Shown one piece after another: positions 11,060 to 24,200 of a stretch of 64,000 nucleotides of DNA (positions within the stretch are counted from its first letter, which is position 1; every line of letters starts with the position of its first letter). Origin of the DNA: Megascapheus bottae. Taxonomy: Eukaryota; Chordata; Mammalia; Rodentia; Geomyidae. The notes under the pieces were generated by a model. That model saw only the letters and a program-made list of their open reading frames with translations, did no database searches and was not told the origin of the DNA. The DNA lies in assembly GCA_024803745.1 (NCBI GenBank), contig JANJXV010000159.1, positions 866,498 through 930,497 of the forward strand, given 5' to 3'. Made by a program: the position numbers and the translations under genes.

Positions 11060-14000
11060 GGGAAGTCATATAAGGAAGGTGTGTGAAGTCATAGAATGGA
11101 GGTTTGTGAACTCATAGAATGAAGGTGTGTGACGTCACAATGGAAATGTGTGAATTCATAGTATGGAGGTGTGTGAAGTCACAGAATGGAGGTGTGTGAA
11201 GTAAAAATGAAGGTGTGTGAAGTCAAAGAATGGAGGTGAGTGAACTCATAGAATGGAGGTGTTTGACGTCACAATGGAAATGTGTGAATTCATAGTATAG
11301 AGGTGTGTGAAGTCACAGAATGGAGGTGTGTGAAGTCAAAATGGAGGTGTGTGAATTCACAGAATGGAGGTGTGTGAACTCAGAATGGAGGTGTGTGAAG
11401 TCACAGAATGGAGGTGTGTGAAGTCATAGCATGGAGGTATGTGAAATCATAGAATGGAGGTTTGCGAAGTCATAGGATGTAGGTGTGTGAAGTCATAGAA
11501 TGGAGGGGTGTGAAGTCACAGAATGGAGGTGTGTGAAGTCACAGAATGGAGGTTTGCGAAGTCATAGAATGGAGTTGTGTGAAGTCATAGACTGTATGTT
11601 TGTGAAGTAAGAATGAAGGTGTGTGAAGTCATAGAATGGAGGTGTGTGAAGTCACAGAATGGAGGTGTGTGAAGTCATAGAATGGAGGTGTGTGAAGTCA
11701 TAGAATGGAGATGTGTGAAGTCATATAATGGAGGTTTGTGAAGTCACAGAATGGAGGTGTGTGAAGTCAGAATGGAGGTGAGAAGTCATAGAATAGAGGT
11801 GGGTGAAATCATAGAAAGGAGGTGTGGAAGTTATAGAATAGAGGAGTGTGAAGTCATAGAGTGGAGGTGAGTGAAGTCACAGATTCGAGGTCTGTGAAGT
11901 CATAGAGGTGGTGTGTGAAGTCACAGTTGGGAGGTTGTGAAGTCACATTATGGAGGTGTGTGAAGTCAAAATGGAGGTGTGTGACGTCATAAAATAGAGG
12001 TGTGTGTAGTCATAGATTGCAGGGGTGTGAAATCATAGAATGGAGGTTTGTGAAGTCACAGAATGGAGGTGTGTGAAGTCACAGAATGGAGGTTTGTGAG
12101 GTCATAGAATGGAGGTTTCTGAAGTCAAATTGGAGGGGTGTGAAGTCGGAGAATGGAGGTGTGTGAAGTCAAAGAATGGAGGTGGGTGAAGTCACAGAAT
12201 GGAGGTGAGTGAAGTAATAAAATGGATGTGTATAAAGTCACAGAATGTACGGGTATGAAGTCATAGAATGGAGGTGTGTGAAGTCAAAGAATTGAGGTGT
12301 TTGAAGTCATATATTGGAGGTGTGTGAAGTCAAAAGTCATGTGTTAAGGCATAGAATGGATGTGTGTGAAGTGACAGAATGGAGGTGTGTGAAGTCATAG
12401 AATGGAGGTGTGTGAAGTCACAGAATGGAGGTGTGTGAATTCATAGAATGGAGGTGTGTGATGTCACAGAATGGAGGTGTGTGAAGTCACAGAATGGAGG
12501 TGTGTGAAGTCACAGAATGCTGGTGTGGTAAGTCAAAGAATGGAGATGTGTGAAGTCATAGAATGGAGGTGTGTGAAGTCACAGAATGGATGTGTGTGAA
12601 GTCATAGAATGGAGGTGGGTGAAGTCATAGAAAGGAGGTGTGGGAAGTGATAGAATTGAGGAGTGTGAAGTCATAGAGTGGAGGTGAGTGAAGTCACAGA
12701 TTTGAGGTCTGTGAAGTCATAGAATGGAGGTGTGTGAAGTCAGAATAGAGGTGTGTGAAGTCATAGAATGGAGGTGTGTGAACTCATAGAATGTAGGTGT
12801 GTGACTTCACAATGGAAGTGTATGAAGTCATAGAATGGAGGTGTGTGAAGTCACAGAATGGAGGTGTGTGAAGTCAAAATTGAGGTGTGTGCAATCCTAA
12901 AATGGAGGTGTATGCAATCATAGAATGGAGGTTTGTGAAGTCACAGAATGGAGGTGTGTGAACTCAGAATGGAGGTGTGTGAAGTCACAGAATGGAGGTG
13001 TGTGAAGTCATAGCATGGAGGTATGTAAAATCATAAAATGAAGGTTTGCGAAGTCATAGGATGGAGATGTGTGAAGTCACAGAATGGAGGGGTGTGAAGT
13101 CACAGAATGGAGGTGTGTGAAGTCACAGAATTTAGGTTTGCGAAGTCATAGAATGGAGGTGTGTGAAGTCATAGACTGTATGTTTGTGAAGTAAGAATGA
13201 AAGTGTGTGAAGTCATAGAATGGAGGTGTGTAAAGTCACAGAATGGAGGTGTGTGAAGTCATAGAATGGAGGTGTGTGAAGTCATAGAATGGAGATGTGT
13301 GAAGTCATATAATGGAGGTGTGTGAAGTCACAGAATGGAGGTGTGTGAAGTCAGAATGGAGGTGAGAAGTCATAGAATAGAGGTGGGTGAAGTCATAGAA
13401 AGGAGGTGTGGGAAGTCATAAAATAGAGGTTTGTGAAGTCATAGAGTGGAGGTGAGTGAAGTCACAGATTCGAGGTCTGTGAAGTCATAGAATGGAGGTG
13501 TGTGAAGTCAGAATGGAGGTGTGTGAAGTCACAGAATGGGGTTGTGGGAAGTCATATAATGAAGGTGTGTGAAGTCATAGAATGGAGGTGTGTGAACTCA
13601 TAGAATGAAGGTGTGACGTCACAATGGAAATGTGTGAATTCATAGTATGGAGGTGTGTGAAGTCACAGAATGGAGGTGTGTGAAGTAAAAATGAAGGTGT
13701 GTGAAATCATAGAATGGAGGTGAGTGAACTCATAGAATGGAGGTGTGTGACGTCACAATGGAAATGTGTGAATTCATAGTATAGAGGTGTGTGAAGTCAC
13801 AGAATGGAGGTGTGTGAAGTCAAAATGGAGGTGTGTGAAGTCACAGAATGGAGGTGTGTGAATTCATAGCATGGAGGTATGTGAAATCATAGAATGGAAG
13901 TGTGTGAAGTCATAGAATGGAGGTTTGTGAAGTCATACAATGTAGGTGTGTGAAGTCATAGAATGGAGGTGTGTGAAGTCAAATAGATGTGTGAAGGCAT

Positions 14001-17000
14001 AGAATGGAGGTGTGTGATGTCACAGAATGGAGGTGTGTGAAGTCATAGAATGGAGGTGTGTGAAGTCACAGAATGGAGGTGTGTGAATTCATAGAATGGA
14101 GGTGTGTGATGTCACAGAATGGAGGTGTGTGAAGTCACAGATTGGAGGTGTGTGAATTCATAGAATGGGGGTGTGTGATGTCACACAATGGAGGTGTGTG
14201 AAGTCACAGAATGGAGGTTTGTGAAGTCATAGAATGGAGGGATGTGAAGTCAAATTGGAGGGATGTGAAGTCGGAGAATGGAGGTGTGTGAAGTCACAGA
14301 ATGGAGTGGTGTGAAGTCACAGAATGGAGGTGTGTGAAGTCACAGAATGCAGGTGTGGTAAGTCAAAGAATGGAGGTGTGTAAAGTCATAGAATGGAGGT
14401 GTGTGAAGTCATAGTATGTATGTTTGTGAAGTAAGAATGAAGGTGTGTGAAGTCATAGAATGGAGGTGTGTGAAGTCAGAGAATGGAGGTGTGTGAAGTC
14501 ATAGAATGGAGGTGTGTGAAGACATATAAAGGAGGTGTGTGAAGTCACATAATGGAGGTGTGTGAAGTCAGAATGGAGGTCTGAAGTTATAGAATGGAGG
14601 TGGGTGAAGTCATAGAAAGGAGGTGTGGGAAGTGATAGAATGGAGGAGTGTGAAGTCATAGAGTGGAGGTGAGTGAAGTCACAGATTCGAGGTCTGTGAA
14701 GTCATAGAATGGAGGTGTGTGAAGTCAGAATAGAGGTGTGTGAAGTCATAGAATGGAGGTGTGTGAACTCATAGAATGTAGGTGTGTGACTTCACAATGG
14801 AAGTGTGTGAAGTCACAGAATGGAGGTGTGTGAAGTCAAAATGGAGGTGTGTGACGTCCTAAAATGGAGGTGTATGCAATCATAGAATGGTGGTTTGTGA
14901 AGTCACAGAATGGAGGTTTGTGAACTCAGAATGGAGGTGTGTGAAGTCACAGAAAGAGGTGTGTGAAGTCATAGCATGGAGTTATGTGAAATCATAGAAT
15001 GGAGGTTTGCGAAGTCATAGGATGGAGGTGTGTGAAGTCATAGAATGGCGGGGTGTGAAGTCACAGAATGGAGGTGTGTGAAGTCACAGAATGGAGGTTT
15101 GCGAAGTCATGGAATGGAGGTGTATGAAGTCATAGAATGTATGTTTGTGAAGTAAGAATGGAGGTGTGTGAAGTTATAGAATGGGGGTTTGTGAAGTCAT
15201 AGAATGGAGATGTGTGAAGTCATATAATGGAGGTGTGTGAAGTCACAGAATGGAGGTATGTGAAGTCAGAATGGAGGTGAGAAGTCATAGAATAAAGGTG
15301 GGTGAAGTCATAGAAAGGAGGTGTGGGAAGTCATAGAAGGGAGGAATGTGAAGTCATAGAGTGGAGGTGAGTGAAGTCACACATTCGAGGTCTGTGAAGT
15401 CATAGAATGGAGGTGTGTGAAGTCAGAATGGAGGTGTGTGAAGTCATAGAATGGAGGTGTGTGAACTCATAGAATGGAGGTGTGTGACGTCACAATGGAA
15501 GTGTGTGAATTCATAGTATGGAGGTGTGTGAACTCACAGAATGGAGGTGTGTGAAGTTCAAATGGAGGTGTGTGATGTCCTAAAATGGAGGTGTGTGAAG
15601 TCATAGAATGGAGGTGTGTGAAATCATAGAATGAAGGTTTGTGAAGTCACACAATGGAGTTGTGGGAAGTCATGTAATGAAGGTCTGTGAAGTCATAGAA
15701 TGGAGGTGTGTGAACTCACAGAATGGAGGTGTGTGACGTCACAATGGAAATGTGTGAATTCATAGTATGGAGGTGTGTGAAGTCACAGAATGGAGGTGTG
15801 TGAAGTCAAAATGGAGGTGTGTGAAGACACAGAATGGAGGTGTGTGAAGTCATAGCATGAAGGCATGTGAAATCATAGAATGGAAGTGTGTGAAGTCATA
15901 GAATGGAGGTGTGTGAAGTCATACAATGTAGGTGTGTGAAGTCATAGAATGGAGGTGTGTGAAGTCACAGAAGTGAGGTGTGTGAAGTGACATAATGGAG
16001 GTGTTTGAAGTCAAAATGTTTGTGTGTGATGTCATAAAATATAGGTGTGTGTAGTCATAAATTGGAGGTGTGTGAAAGGAAAGAATGGAGGTTTTTGAAG
16101 TCACAGAATGGAGGTTTGTGCAGTCAGAGAATGGAGGTTTGTGTAGTCATAGAATTGAGGTGTGTGAAATCAAATTGGAGGGGTGTGAAGTCGGAGAATG
16201 GAGGTGTGTGAAGTCTCAGAATGGAGCTGTGTGAAGTCACAGAATGGAGGTGTGTGAAGTCACAGATTGGAGGTGTGTGAAGTCATAGAATGTATGTTTG
16301 TGAAGTAGGAATGAACGTGTGTGTAGTCATAGAATGGAGGTGTGTGAAGTCACAGAATGGAGGTGTGTGAAGTCATAGAATGGAGGTGTATGAAGTCATA
16401 GAATTGAGGTGTGTGAAGTCACATAATGGAGGTGTGTGAAGTCACATAATGGAGGTGTGTGAAGTCAGAATGGAGGTGTGAAGTCATAGAATGGATGTGG
16501 GTGAAGTCATAGAATGGAGGAGTGAGAAGTCATAGAATGGAGGAGTGTGAAGTCATAGAGTGGAGGTGAGTGAAGTCACAGATTCGAGGTCTGTGAAGTC
16601 ATAGAATGGAGGTGTATGAAGTCAGAATGGAGGTGTGTGAAGTCAGAAATGGAGGTATGTGAACTCATAGAATGGAGGTGTGTGACGTCACAATGGAAGT
16701 GTGTGAAGTCATAGAATGGAGGTGTGTGAAGTCACAGAATGGAGGTGTGTGAAGTCAAATGGAGGTGTGTGAAGTCCTAAAATGGAGGTGTGTGAAGTCA
16801 TAGAATGGAGGTGTGTGAAATCATAGAATGGAGGGTTGAGAAGTCACAGAATGGAGGTGTGTGAACTCAGAATGGAGGTGTGTGAAGTCACAGAATGGAG
16901 GTGTGTGAAGTCATAGCATAGAGGTATGTGAAACCATAGAATGGAAGTCTGTGAAGTCATAGAATGGAGGTGTGTGAAGTCACAGAATGGAGGTGTGTGA

Positions 17001-18284
17001 AGTCAAATGGAGGTGTGTGAAGTCATACAATGAAGGTGTCTGAAGTCATAGAATGGAGTTGTGTGAAGTGACAGAACGGAGGTGTGTGAAGTCACATAAT
17101 GGAGGTGTGTGAAGTCAAAATGGAGGTGTGTGAAATCATAGAATGAAGGTTTGTGAAGTCACACAATGGAGTTGTGGGAAGTCATGTAATGAAGGTCTGT
17201 GAAGTCAAAGAATGGAGGTGGGTGAAGTCACAGAATGGAGGTGTGTGAAGTCATAGAATGGAGGTGTGTGAAGTCACAGAATGGACGGGTATGAGGTCAT
17301 AGAATGGTGGTGTGTAAAGTCACAGAATTGAGGTGTTTGAAGTCATATATTGGAGGTGTGTGAAGTCAAAATTGATGGTTGAAGTCATAGAATGGAGATG
17401 TGTGAAGTCACAGAATGGAGCTGTATGAAGTCACAGAATGCAGGTGTGTGAAGTCACAGAATGGAGGTGTGTGAATTCATAGAATGTAGGTGTGTGAAGT
17501 CATAGAATGGAGGTGTGTGAAGTCATATAATGGAGGTGTGTGAAGTCACAAAATGGAGGTGTGTGAAGTCAGAATGGAGGTGTGAAGTTATAGAATGGAG
17601 GTGGGTGAAGTCATAGAAAGGAGGTGTGGGAAGTCATAGAATGGAGGAGTGTGAAGTCATAGAGTGGAGGTGAGTGAAGTCACAGATTCGAGGTCTGTGA
17701 AGTCATAGAATGGAGGTGTGTGAAGTCAGAATGGAGGTGTGTGAAGTCATAGAATGGAGCTGTGTGAACTCATAGAATGGAGGTCTGTGACATCAGAATG
17801 GAAGTGTGTGAATTCATAGAATGGAGGTGTGTGAAGTCACAGAATGGAGGTGTGTGAAGTCAAAATAGAGGTGTGTCACGTCCTAAAATGGAGGTGTGTG
17901 AAATCATAGAAGGGAGGTTTGTGAAGTCACAGAATGGAGGTGTGTGAAGTCACAGAATGGAGGTTTGCGAAGTCATAGAATGGAGGTGTGTGAAGTCATA
18001 GAAAGTATGTTTGTGAAGTAAGAATGAAGGTGTGTGAAGTCATAGAAGGGAGGTGTGTGAAGTCACAGAATGGAAGTATGTGAAGACATAGAATGGAGGT
18101 GTGTGAAGTCATAGAATGGAGGTGTGTGAAGTCATATAATGGAGGTGTGTGTAGTCACAGAATGGAGGTGTTTGAAGTCAAAATGGAGGTGTGTGATGTC
18201 CTAAAATGGAGGTGTGTGAAATCACAGAATGGAGGTGTGTGAAATCATAGAATGAAGGTTTGTGAAGTCACAGAATGGAGTTGT
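11060..18284 (+). repeat. 7.2-kb block, copy 1 of tandem duplication
   Basis: From about 11,068 onward this block is repeated at an offset of 7,583 bp: ATATAAGG at 11068/18651, ATGGACGGGT at 17281/24864, and GAAAGTATG near 18001/25584. The true duplicated length is about 7,225 bp; the extra 358 bp is a second local duplication inside copy 2. The copies match up to GAGTTGTG near 18284, after which copy 1 runs into the start of copy 2 (GGGAAGTCATATAAGG), while the far end of copy 2 runs on as TGAAGTCTTATAATG. Anchors such as AGTTGGGAGG (11925/28960) also relate it to the 9-kb block at 28.8 kb. Confidence 0.9.
15485..15741. promoter_or_regulatory. Pair of perfect CRE octamers
   Basis: TGACGTCA at 15485-15492 and 15734-15741, each in a CACAATGGAA-type 20-bp monomer. 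The pair is preserved in the second 7.2-kb copy 7,583 bp further on. Motif match only; function not shown. Confidence 0.4.
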
Positions 18285-21200
18285 GGGAAGTCATATAAGG
18301 AAGGTGTGTGAAGTCATAGAATGGAGGTTTCTGAACTCATAGAATGAAGGTGTGTGACGTCACAATGGAAATGTGTGAATTCATAGTATGGAGGTGTGTG
18401 AAGTCACAGAATGGAGGTGTGTGAAGTAAAAATGAAGGTGTGTGAAGTCAAAGAATGGAGGTGAGTGAACTCATAGAATGGAGGTGTTTGACGTCACAAT
18501 GGAAATGTGTGAATTCATAGTATAGAGGTGTGTGAAGTCACAGAATGGAGGTGTGTGAAGTCAAAATGGAGGTGTGTGAATTCACAGAATGGAGGTGTGT
18601 GAACTCAGAATGGAGGTGTGTGAAGTCACAGAATGGAGGTGTGTGAAGTCATATAAGGAAGGTGTGTGAAGTCATAGAATGGAGGTTTGTGAACTCATAG
18701 AATGAAGGTGTGTGACGTCACAATGGAAATGTGTGAATTCATAGTATGGAGGTGTGTGAAGTCACAGAATGGAGGTGTGTGAAGTAAAAATGAAGGTGTG
18801 TGAAGTCAAAGAATGGAGGTGAGTGAACTCATAGAATGGAGGTGTTTGACGTCACAATGGAAATGTGTGAATTCATAGTATAGAGGTGTGTGAAGTCACA
18901 GAATGGAGGTGTGTGAAGTCAAAATGGAGGTGTGTGAATTCACAGAATGGAGGTGTGTGAACTCAGAATGGAGGTGTGTGAAGTCACAGAATGGAGGTGT
19001 GTGAAGTCATAGCATGGAGGTATGTGAAATCATAGAATGGAGGTTTGCGAAGTCATAGGATGTAGGTGTGTGAAGTCATAGAATGGAGGGGTGTGAAGTC
19101 ACAGAATGGAGGTGTGTGAAGTCACAGAATGGAGGTTTGCGAAGTCATAGAATGGAGTTGTGTGAAGTCATAGACTGTATGTTTGTGAAGTAAGAATGAA
19201 GGTGTGTGAAGTCATAGAATGGAGGTGTGTGAAGTCACAGAATGGAGGTGTGTGAAGTCATAGAATGGAGGTGTGTGAAGTCATAGAATGGAGATGTGTG
19301 AAGTCATATAATGGAGGTTTGTGAAGTCACAGAATGGAGGTGTGTGAAGTCAGAATGGAGGTGAGAAGTCATAGAATAGAGGTGGGTGAAATCATAGAAA
19401 GGAGGTGTGGAAGTTATAGAATAGAGGAGTGTGAAGTCATAGAGTGGAGGTGAGTGAAGTCACAGATTCGAGGTCTGTGAAGTCATAGAGGAGGTGTGTG
19501 AAGTCACAGTTGGGAGGTTGTGAAGTCACATTATGGAGGTGTGTGAAGTCAAAATGGAGGTGTGTGACGTCATAAAATAGAGGTGTGTGTAGTCATAGAT
19601 TGCAGGGGTGTGAAATCATAGAATGGAGGTTTGTGAAGTCACAGAATGGAGGTGTGTGAAGTCACAGAATGGAGGTTTGTGAGGTCATAGAATGGAGGTT
19701 TCTGAAGTCAAATTGGAGGGGTGTGAAGTCGGAGAATGGAGGTGTGTGAAGTCAAAGAATGGAGGTGGGTGAAGTCACAGAATGGAGGTGAGTGAAGTAA
19801 TAAAATGGATGTGTATAAAGTCACAGAATGTACGGGTATGAAGTCATAGAATGGAGGTGTGTGAAGTCAAAGAATTGAGGTGTTTGAAGTCATATATTGG
19901 AGGTGTGTGAAGTCAAAAGTCATGTGTTAAGGCATAGAATGGATGTGTGTGAAGTGACAGAATGGAGGTGTGTGAAGTCATAGAATGGAGGTGTGTGAAG
20001 TCACAGAATGGAGGTGTGTGAATTCATAGAATGGAGGTGTGTGATGTCACAGAATGGAGGTGTGTGAAGTCACAGAATGGAGGTGTGTGAAGTCACAGAA
20101 TGCTGGTGTGGTAAGTCAAAGAATGGAGATGTGTGAAGTCATAGAATGGAGGTGTGTGAAGTCACAGAATGGATGTGTGTGAAGTCATAGAATGGAGGTG
20201 GGTGAAGTCATAGAAAGGAGGTGTGGGAAGTGATAGAATTGAGGAGTGTGAAGTCATAGAGTGGAGGTGAGTGAAGTTACAGATTTGAGGTCTGTGAAGT
20301 CATAGAATGGAGGTGTGTGAAGTCAGAATAGAGGTGTGTGAAGTCATAGAATGGAGGTGTGTGAACTCATAGAATGTAGGTGTGTGACTTCACAATGGAA
20401 GTGTATGAAGTCATAGAATGGAGGTGTGTGAAGTCACAGAATGGAGGTGTGTGAAGTCAAAATGGAGGTGTGTGCAATCCTAAAATGGAGGTGTATGCAA
20501 TCATAGAATGGAGGTTTGTGAAGTCACAGAATGGAGGTGTGTGAACTCAGAATGGAGGTGTGTGAAGTCACAGAATGGAGGTGTGTGAAGTCATAGCATG
20601 GAGGTATGTAAAATCATAAAATGAAGGTTTGCGAAGTCATAGGATGGAGATGTGTGAAGTCACAGAATGGAGGGGTGTGAAGTCACAGAATGGAGGTGTG
20701 TGAAGTCACAGAATTTAGGTTTGCGAAGTCATAGAATGGAGGTGTGTGAAGTCATAGACTGTATGTTTGTGAAGTAAGAATGAAAGTGTGTGAAGTCATA
20801 GAATGGAGGTGTGTAAAGTCACAGAATGGAGGTGTGTGAAGTCATAGAATGGAGGTGTGTGAAGTCATAGAATGGAGATGTGTGAAGTCATATAATGGAG
20901 GTGTGTGAAGTCACAGAATGGAGGTGTGTGAAGTCAGAATGGAGGTGAGAAGTCATAGAATAGAGGTGGGTGAAGTCATAGAAAGGAGGTGTGGGAAGTC
21001 ATAAAATAGAGGTTTGTGAAGTCATAGAGTGGAGGTGAGTGAAGTCACAGATTCGAGGTCTGTGAAGTCATAGAATGGAGGTGTGTGAAGTCAGAATGGA
21101 GGTGTGTGAAGTCACAGAATGGGGTTGTGGGAAGTCATATAATGAAGGTGTGTGAAGTCATAGAATGGAGGTGTGTGAACTCATAGAATGAAGGTGTGAC

Positions 21201-24200
21201 GTCACAATGGAAATGTGTGAATTCATAGTATGGAGGTGTGTGAAGTCACAGAATGGAGGTGTGTGAAGTAAAAATGAAGGTGTGTGAAATCATAGAATGG
21301 AGGTGAGTGAACTCATAGAATGGAGGTGTGTGACGTCACAATGGAAATGTGTGAATTCATAGTATAGAGGTGTGTGAAGTCACAGAATGGAGGTGTGTGA
21401 AGTCAAAATGGAGGTGTGTGAAGTCACAGAATGGAGGTGTGTGAATTCATAGCATGGAGGTATGTGAAATCATAGAATGGAAGTGTGTGAAGTCATAGAA
21501 TGGAGGTTTGTGAAGTCATACAATGTAGGTGTGTGAAGTCATAGAATGGAGGTGTGTGAAGTCAAATAGATGTGTGAAGGCATAGAATGGAGGTGTGTGA
21601 TGTCACAGAATGGAGGTGTGTGAAGTCATAGAATGGAGGTGTGTGAAGTCACAGAATGGAGGTGTGTGAATTCATAGAATGGAGGTGTGTGATGTCACAG
21701 AATGGAGGTGTGTGAAGTCACAGATTGGAGGTGTGTGAATTCATAGAATGGGGGTGTGTGATGTCACACAATGGAGGTGTGTGAAGTCACAGAATGGAGG
21801 TTTGTGAAGTCATAGAATGGAGGGATGTGAAGTCAAATTGGAGGGATGTGAAGTCGGAGAATGGAGGTGTGTGAAGTCACAGAATGGAGTGGTGTGAAGT
21901 CACAGAATGGAGGTGTGTGAAGTCACAGAATGCAGGTGTGGTAAGTCAAAGAATGGAGGTGTGTAAAGTCATAGAATGGAGGTGTGTGAAGTCATAGTAT
22001 GTATGTTTGTGAAGTAAGAATGAAGGTGTGTGAAGTCATAGAATGGAGGTGTGTGAAGTCAGAGAATGGAGGTGTGTGAAGTCATAGAATGGAGGTGTGT
22101 GAAGACATATAAAGGAGGTGTGTGAAGTCACATAATGGAGGTGTGTGAAGTCAGAATGGAGGTCTGAAGTTATAGAATGGAGGTGGGTGAAGTCATAGAA
22201 AGGAGGTGTGGGAAGTGATAGAATGGAGGAGTGTGAAGTCATAGAGTGGAGGTGAGTGAAGTCACAGATTCGAGGTCTGTGAAGTCATAGAATGGAGGTG
22301 TGTGAAGTCAGAATAGAGGTGTGTGAAGTCATAGAATGGAGGTGTGTGAACTCATAGAATGTAGGTGTGTGACTTCACAATGGAAGTGTGTGAAGTCACA
22401 GAATGGAGGTGTGTGAAGTCAAAATGGAGGTGTGTGACGTCCTAAAATGGAGGTGTATGCAATCATAGAATGGTGGTTTGTGAAGTCACAGAATGGAGGT
22501 TTGTGAACTCAGAATGGAGGTGTGTGAAGTCACAGAAAGAGGTGTGTGAAGTCATAGCATGGAGTTATGTGAAATCATAGAATGGAGGTTTGCGAAGTCA
22601 TAGGATGGAGGTGTGTGAAGTCATAGAATGGCGGGGTGTGAAGTCACAGAATGGAGGTGTGTGAAGTCACAGAATGGAGGTTTGCGAAGTCATGGAATGG
22701 AGGTGTATGAAGTCATAGAATGTATGTTTGTGAAGTAAGAATGGAGGTGTGTGAAGTTATAGAATGGGGGTTTGTGAAGTCATAGAATGGAGATGTGTGA
22801 AGTCATATAATGGAGGTGTGTGAAGTCACAGAATGGAGGTATGTGAAGTCAGAATGGAGGTGAGAAGTCATAGAATAAAGGTGGGTGAAGTCATAGAAAG
22901 GAGGTGTGGGAAGTCATAGAAGGGAGGAATGTGAAGTCATAGAGTGGAGGTGAGTGAAGTCACAGATTCGAGGTCTGTGAAGTCATAGAATGGAGGTGTG
23001 TGAAGTCAGAATGGAGGTGTGTGAAGTCATAGAATGGAGGTGTGTGAACTCATAGAATGGAGGTGTGTGACGTCACAATGGAAGTGTGTGAATTCATAGT
23101 ATGGAGGTGTGTGAACTCACAGAATGGAGGTGTGTGAAGTTAAAATGGAGGTGTGTGATGTCCTAAAATGGAGGTGTGTGAAGTCATAGAATGGAGGTGT
23201 GTGAAATCATAGAATGAAGGTTTGTGAAGTCACACAATGGAGTTGTGGGAAGTCATGTAATGAAGGTCTGTGAAGTCATAGAATGGAGGTGTGTGAACTC
23301 ACAGAATGGAGGTGTGTGACGTCACAATGGAAATGTGTGAATTCATAGTATGGAGGTGTGTGAAGTCACAGAATGGAGGTGTGTGAAGTCAAAATGGAGG
23401 TGTGTGAAGACACAGAATGGAGGTGTGTGAAGTCATAGCATGAAGGCATGTGAAATCATAGAATGGAAGTGTGTGAAGTCATAGAATGGAGGTGTGTGAA
23501 GTCATACAATGTAGGTGTGTGAAGTCATAGAATGGAGGTGTGTGAAGTCACAGAAGTGAGGTGTGTGAAGTGACATAATGGAGGTGTTTGAAGTCAAAAT
23601 GTTTGTGTGTGATGTCATAAAATATAGGTGTGTGAAGTCATAAATTGGAGGTGTGTGAAAGGAAAGAATGGAGGTTTTTGAAGTCACAGAATGGAGGTTT
23701 GTGCAGTCAGAGAATGGAGGTTTGTGTAGTCATAGAATTGAGGTGTGTGAAATCAAATTGGAGGGGTGTGAAGTCGGAGAATGGAGGTGTGTGAAGTCTC
23801 AGAATGGAGCTGTGTGAAGTCACAGAATGGAGGTGTGTGAAGTCACAGATTGGAGGTGTGTGAAGTCATAGAATGTATGTTTGTGAAGTAAGAATGAACG
23901 TGTGTGTAGTCATAGAATGGAGGTGTGTGAAGTCACAGAATGGAGGTGTGTGAAGTCATAGAATGGAGGTGTATGAAGTCATAGAATTGAGGTGTGTGAA
24001 GTCACATAATGGAGGTGTGTGAAGTCACATAATGGAGGTGTGTGAAGTCAGAATGGAGGTGTGAAGTCATAGAATGGATGTGGGTGAAGTCATAGAATGG
24101 AGGAGTGAGAAGTCATAGAATGGAGGAGTGTGAAGTCATAGAGTGGAGGTGAGTGAAGTCACAGATTCGAGGTCTGTGAAGTCATAGAATGGAGGTGTAT